DNA of 18,558 nucleotides from positions 1-18,558 of the forward strand of contig CAYXZC010000038.1 in assembly GCA_964469815.1 (NCBI GenBank), in the 5' to 3' direction. The number at the start of each line of letters is the position of its first letter. Within the stretch, counting starts at the first letter, position 1. The translations under genes and the position numbers were made by a program. The DNA comes from MGBC163016 sp964469815 (lineage in GTDB: Bacteria; Actinomycetota; Coriobacteriia; Coriobacteriales; Eggerthellaceae). Positions 15,711 through 18,558 of the stretch are shown one piece after another. A model generated the notes under the pieces. It was not told the origin of the DNA. It saw only the letters and a list, made by a program, of their open reading frames with translations, and searched no databases.

Positions 15711-15905
15711 GACCGAAGGTATCCCTTTTCGTATTTGTCGATCTGACATCATATTGCGAGGCCGAAGGCATCCCTTTTCGTATTTGACGCTCACTCTTGA
15801 TGCTGCGCATCAGCGGTTCGCTCCCTCATGCATTCATATATTGCTTTCTTACGAAAGCATATGAAAGATGGTGTTCAGAGCAAATCGAAAAGGGATACCT
15901 CCGGC
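15711..15905 (+). repeat. Large multi-hairpin repeat, copy C
   Basis: This full-length copy starts 13 bp after the queT stop codon. Two 5' arms start at 15711 and 15760, again 49 bp apart. The closing arm is at about 15884-15904. From GCATCAGCGG onward, copies B and C differ at only about three positions over some 90 bp, while their 5' leaders differ much more. The same small hairpins are present (GATGC-TGC-GCATC at 15799-15811, AGCG-GTT-CGCT at 15812-15822, and the GCTTTC-TTAC-GAAAGC stem). It occupies the space between the convergent queT and 16070-16951 genes. Confidence 0.85.
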
Positions 15906-15913
15906 TTTCATAC

Positions 15914-15942
15914 ATGTCTTGGGTTTGCAAAGTACAAGACAT
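15914..15942. repeat. 8-bp inverted repeat between two large hairpins
   Basis: ATGTCTTG (15914-15921) and CAAGACAT (15935-15942) are exact reverse complements around 13 nt that include the palindrome TTTGCAAA. It fills the gap between repeat copy C and the next large hairpin, so 15711-16071 is an almost continuous run of palindromes. Confidence 0.5.
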
Positions 15943-16071
15943 AAATGCGAATGGGATATGCTTGGAGTCGAGGTAAAGCCAAAGGAGTCGTGAGATCCAC
16001 TCGTGGCGATCTTCCACGAGTTAGCTCACGGCGACGACGCGTCGAGACGAAAGCACATCCCATTCGCATTT
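15943..16071. repeat. 129-bp hairpin overlapping a stop codon
   Basis: Arms at 15943-15963 and 16051-16071 pair at 20 of 21 positions. Inside, CGTGAG (15989-15994) pairs with CTCACG (16025-16030) and ACTCGTGG (15999-16006) with CCACGAGT (16014-16021). The right arm overlaps the TAA (16072-16070) of the minus-strand gene, so that gene reads straight into the hairpin. The arm end AAATGCGAATGGGAT resembles the arm AAATGCGAAAAGGGATACC of the multi-hairpin repeat family, which hints at a common origin. It may act as a 3'-end structure for the gene. Confidence 0.75.
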
Positions 16072-16951
16072 ACAATGGAGTTTCTTCGACCTTCACGAGC
16101 TCGGTGATGTTCTCATCGCCCGAAGGCGTTTTCTGAGACTTGTTCGTCGTCTGCTCGATCAGAGCATCAAGCGTCCATCTTGCATCCTCGGAAAGCGTCT
16201 GCCCCCAATCGAACTGGCCATCCATGATCGACAGCATCTTCCTATCCAATGAGAAGCGATAATGCCCCTGGCCTTCAAGATTGCCAAATGTGAAGCGAAT
16301 GGTCTTCGAATCGGGATCGATCACATATTTATATGCAACATCATCCGTGAGCTTGATAGTGTCTTCCGATATCGTGATCTGCGCATCCGTTCCTGATACC
16401 TGCCATATACCCTGCATATCAGCATGATCGTCATATGTATTCCAACGAAACGTCGAGAACATCACCACTATCGCCACGATCCCAGCTATCAGCAACAGTA
16501 CCAGGGTTCCTATGGTGATCCGTAGGATGCGACGGCGCCTTTTGCGCTTGCGCTCACGTTCCTTCGCCAGCTCGCGCTCATCATGCTTCTCTTGAAGGAA
16601 CTCCTGAGCGGCCAATGCTCCCTCAGACAGGCTCTCCTCTAAAACAGCATCATCGAAATCCTCGGATAACGAACCGGATGCGATCGAGCCTGATACGGCT
16701 GCAGATGATACGGACTCACCATCGCGCAAACCGATCGAGCCCGATTGCGATGCCGAAAGCGATCCCGAGGCTGACGCCCCAAGTGCCCCCGACTGCGATG
16801 GTTGCACCTTCTTGTGCTCCTTGACCTTCGGACGAGATGAGGTGGTCTGCTTCGATGATGAAGGACTGCTCGATTTGAGCGGCGCGCTCACTGAAGGACT
16901 TGCTTCAGCGAGCTGCTCTTTTCTCTTACGTGGATTATTCGTTGAAGCCAT
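16070..16951 (-). CDS. Ser-rich single-span membrane protein of unknown function
   Basis: 293 residues, not recognised as a named family. Residues 1-100 are low-complexity and rich in Ser, Ala and Gly (SGSLSASQSGS, SGSIASGSLS). Residues 100-142 are charged and end in KERERKRKRRRR, a strong positive-inside signal. One membrane helix follows (about 142-166). The outer C-terminal domain (about 175-262) has a regular beta pattern beginning GIWQVSGTDAQITIS and including YKYVIDPDSKTIRFTFG and HYRFSLDRKMLSIMD, which looks like a small lipocalin-like or META-like barrel. The start codon has only a weak GGGG-type site. It lies 51 nt after serS on the same strand, so it may be co-transcribed. The disordered inner tail and sensor-like outer domain suggest envelope or signalling work, but this is conjecture. 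Confidence 0.8.
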   Translation of the reverse strand: MASTNNPRKRKEQLAEASPSVSAPLKSSSPSSSKQTTSSRPKVKEHKKVQPSQSGALGASASGSLSASQSGSIGLRDGESVSSAAVSGSIASGSLSEDFDDAVLEESLSEGALAAQEFLQEKHDERELAKERERKRKRRRRILRITIGTLVLLLIAGIVAIVVMFSTFRWNTYDDHADMQGIWQVSGTDAQITISEDTIKLTDDVAYKYVIDPDSKTIRFTFGNLEGQGHYRFSLDRKMLSIMDGQFDWGQTLSEDARWTLDALIEQTTNKSQKTPSGDENITELVKVEETPL

Positions 16952-17002
16952 AGTGAGCCCCGCCTATGAAAGCGGTATCGCGAAACGCTCCTTCACCAGA
17001 TG

Positions 17003-18292
17003 CTACTTCGCGCCCTCAGGTTCGATCACGCGCATGCCGCCCATGTATGGCACGAGCGCTTCGGGTACTGTTATGGTTCCATCGGCGTTCTGATAGTTCT
17101 CGATGATGGCTGCCATGCATCTGCCCACCGCAAGACCGCTGCCATTCAACGTGTACAGAAGTCGCATTCCCTTGAAATTGTCCGGATCCTTGTAGCGAAT
17201 GTTCGCGCGACGAGCCTGGAAATCGGTGCAACAAGAGCAGCTGGATATCTCCTTATACCCGTCATAGCTTGGCATCCAAACTTCCACATCGTATGTCTTG
17301 GCGGATGAGAAGCCGATATCTCCCGTGCAAAGCGAGATGACGCGGTACGGAAGCTCCAGTTTCTGGAGGATGTTCTCCGCATCGGCCACCATGGACTCCA
17401 GCTCATCCCAAGCCTGTTCGGGTGTTGCATACTTCACCATCTCGACCTTGGAGAACTGGTGCACGCGGATGATGCCGCGGGTATCGCGCCCGGCGCTTCC
17501 CGCTTCTTCACGGAAGCATGGGGTGAAGGCGCAATAGCGAAGCGGAAGATCCTTGACATCCAGGATCTCGCCGGCATGAAGGTTGGTGAGCTGAACCTCG
17601 GCAGTAGGGATAAGGTAGAGGCCTTCTGTGGTCTTGTACAGATCCTCCTCGAATTTCGGAAGCTGCGCGGTTCCGGTGAGCGTGGCTGCATTCGCAAGCG
17701 CCGGCACCCACCATTCCTTGTAACCACGCGAAGTGTGCTGGTCGAGCATGAATGCGATCAAAGCGCGCTCAAGACGTGCTCCGGCACCACCTAGGACATA
17801 GAAACGGCTTTCCGCCAACTTCACTCCTCGCTCGGAATCGATTATGCCGAGATCTGCTCCCAGATCCCAGTGTGGTTTGTAGTCGAAATCGAACTTTGTA
17901 GGCGTGCCCCAACGGCGAACCTCCGGATTGTCGTTCTCATCCTTGCCCACAGGCGTTGTGGAATCAGGCATGTTCGGAACATGCATCAAAAGTTCGCGCA
18001 GGTCGGCATCCACTTTCTCACGGAGTTCCGCCGCGCTGTCGAGCTCTTCGTTGATAGCGCGCACGCGATCCTTAGCAGCCTCCGCTTCATCCTTCTTGCC
18101 CTCTGACATCATCTGCCCGATGGATTTCGAGATCGAATTGCGCTCGGCCTGGAGCTCCTCTTCATGAGCGATCGCTTCGCGACGCTTGGCATCGAGCATC
18201 TGGAAGGCCTCCGCATCGAAAGATGCGTTGCGATTCTGCATGGCCTCTACTACATCATCTATGTTCTCGCGAACGAATTTGACATCGAGCAT
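17003..18292 (-). CDS. serS: Seryl-tRNA synthetase
   Basis: Class II aminoacyl-tRNA synthetase that charges tRNA-Ser, and tRNA-Sec where present. At 429 residues it has normal bacterial length. The N-terminal long coiled-coil arm (about 28-105) grips the long variable arm of tRNA-Ser. The catalytic domain shows LYLIPTAEV (225-233, serine recognition TAE), motif 2 FREEAGSAGRDTRGIIRVHQF split around 260-280, EISSCSCCTDFQARR (348-362) and motif 3 GSGLAVGRCMAAIIENYQ (384-401). The start at 18292 has AAGGAG 8 nt upstream. The leader shows no T-box sequence, so regulation by uncharged tRNA is not supported. Confidence 0.99.
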   Translation of the reverse strand: MLDVKFVRENIDDVVEAMQNRNASFDAEAFQMLDAKRREAIAHEEELQAERNSISKSIGQMMSEGKKDEAEAAKDRVRAINEELDSAAELREKVDADLRELLMHVPNMPDSTTPVGKDENDNPEVRRWGTPTKFDFDYKPHWDLGADLGIIDSERGVKLAESRFYVLGGAGARLERALIAFMLDQHTSRGYKEWWVPALANAATLTGTAQLPKFEEDLYKTTEGLYLIPTAEVQLTNLHAGEILDVKDLPLRYCAFTPCFREEAGSAGRDTRGIIRVHQFSKVEMVKYATPEQAWDELESMVADAENILQKLELPYRVISLCTGDIGFSSAKTYDVEVWMPSYDGYKEISSCSCCTDFQARRANIRYKDPDNFKGMRLLYTLNGSGLAVGRCMAAIIENYQNADGTITVPEALVPYMGGMRVIEPEGAK

Positions 18293-18386
18293 GGATGAGC
18301 TCCTTTTTGTTCATGTGGGTTGGGTCTTTGAAAATGTCCATCCAGTTTATCACTAACACAAGATGACAACAGGCCGAGATATTGAA

Positions 18387-18412
18387 GCAGATCTGAAGAT
18401 CTGCGCTACAAA
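18387..18412. repeat. Short palindromic repeat, right copy
   Basis: GCAGATCT (18387-18394) and AGATCTGC (18397-18404) form the same palindrome as at 33-50, followed by GCTACAAA against ACTACAAA on the left. Both copies have the same orientation and sit in intergenic DNA. Here it lies in the serS upstream region, about 95 bp before the start codon. Confidence 0.6.
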
Positions 18413-18461
18413 CTCCTCCAAGATATTCTATAAGAAGTAAGTAGCCGTAAAGATAGCGAGG

Positions 18462-18558
18462 TTCCGACCGGTGCCTGTAATTGCCCCGCCTTTGACCCGA
18501 GTGTGCTTCGCCACTCGATGAGGTCAAAACAAGGGGCAAGGACAGGTGCCCGTCGGAA
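18462..18558. repeat. Roughly 97-nt long-stem palindrome at the right edge
   Basis: Four stems stack with small gaps: TTCCGACCGGTGCCTGT (18462-18478) with 18542-18558, containing one mismatch and two G-U pairs as plus-strand RNA; TTGCCCC (18481-18487) with GGGGCAA (18533-18539); TTTGACC (18491-18497) with GGTCAAA (18522-18528); and CGAGTG with CACTCG around a short loop. This is a rod-like hairpin with about 37 paired positions. It may be a REP-type element or a small RNA gene. The window ends at its last base, so its full extent is unknown. Confidence 0.65.

Noticed and set aside
18293..18558. T-box leader for serS
   Set aside because: No AGGGTGGNACCGCG-type T-box sequence on the minus strand and no following terminator; the hairpin at 18462-18558 has a different shape.

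Overview
The window looks like a chromosomal segment of a Gram-positive actinobacterium. My best guess is class Coriobacteriia (Eggerthellales or a relative). The reasons are a very large secreted multidomain M60-type protein, a cell-wall sorting signal of the LxxTGD type, an ECF-type QueT transporter, a fused RibBA and moderate GC. This placement is inference from gene content; no marker gene was compared.

Layout, left to right. Positions 1-474 hold no gene but several palindromic repeats: a short hairpin repeat, a truncated copy of a large repeat with another palindrome nested in it, and a 122-bp hairpin. Then come two minus-strand surface-protein genes: a wall-anchored protein of four Ig-like repeats (475-2283) and, upstream of it, a 1947-residue secreted M60-like protein with dockerin, FN3 and discoidin-like modules (2366-8209). 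The M60 zinc motif reads HALGH instead of HExGH, so the general-base Glu is Ala. Positions 8210-8601 hold its probable promoter and a second copy of the large repeat. A minus-strand operon follows in the order GT2-like glycosyltransferase, 63-residue membrane peptide, TrkH potassium transporter fused to a lipoprotein-like OB-fold tail, and rsgA (13331 down to 8602). ribBA (13471-14676, minus) and queT (15063-15698, plus) diverge from a 386-bp AT-rich control region. After queT lie a third copy of the large repeat and a separate 129-bp hairpin that overlaps the stop codon of a Ser-rich membrane protein gene (16070-16951, minus). serS (17003-18292, minus) lies just upstream of that gene. The right edge holds a second copy of the short hairpin repeat and a roughly 97-nt hairpin.

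How it works together. rsgA, serS, ribBA and queT are housekeeping genes (30S maturation, tRNA charging, flavin synthesis, queuosine precursor uptake). The two surface proteins probably act as a pair on host or neighbour glycoconjugates, one secreted and one wall-anchored, but the M60 module is predicted to bind rather than cut. The least ordinary features are the natural Glu-to-Ala M60, the TrkH-lipoprotein-OB fusion, a three-copy multi-hairpin repeat with two competing 5' arms, and a queT leader whose Shine-Dalgarno can be hidden in an 11-bp hairpin that competes with another stem. No transposase, tRNA, rRNA or CRISPR array was seen. No classical hairpin-plus-T-run terminator was found either, so palindromic repeats occupy several gene 3' ends.
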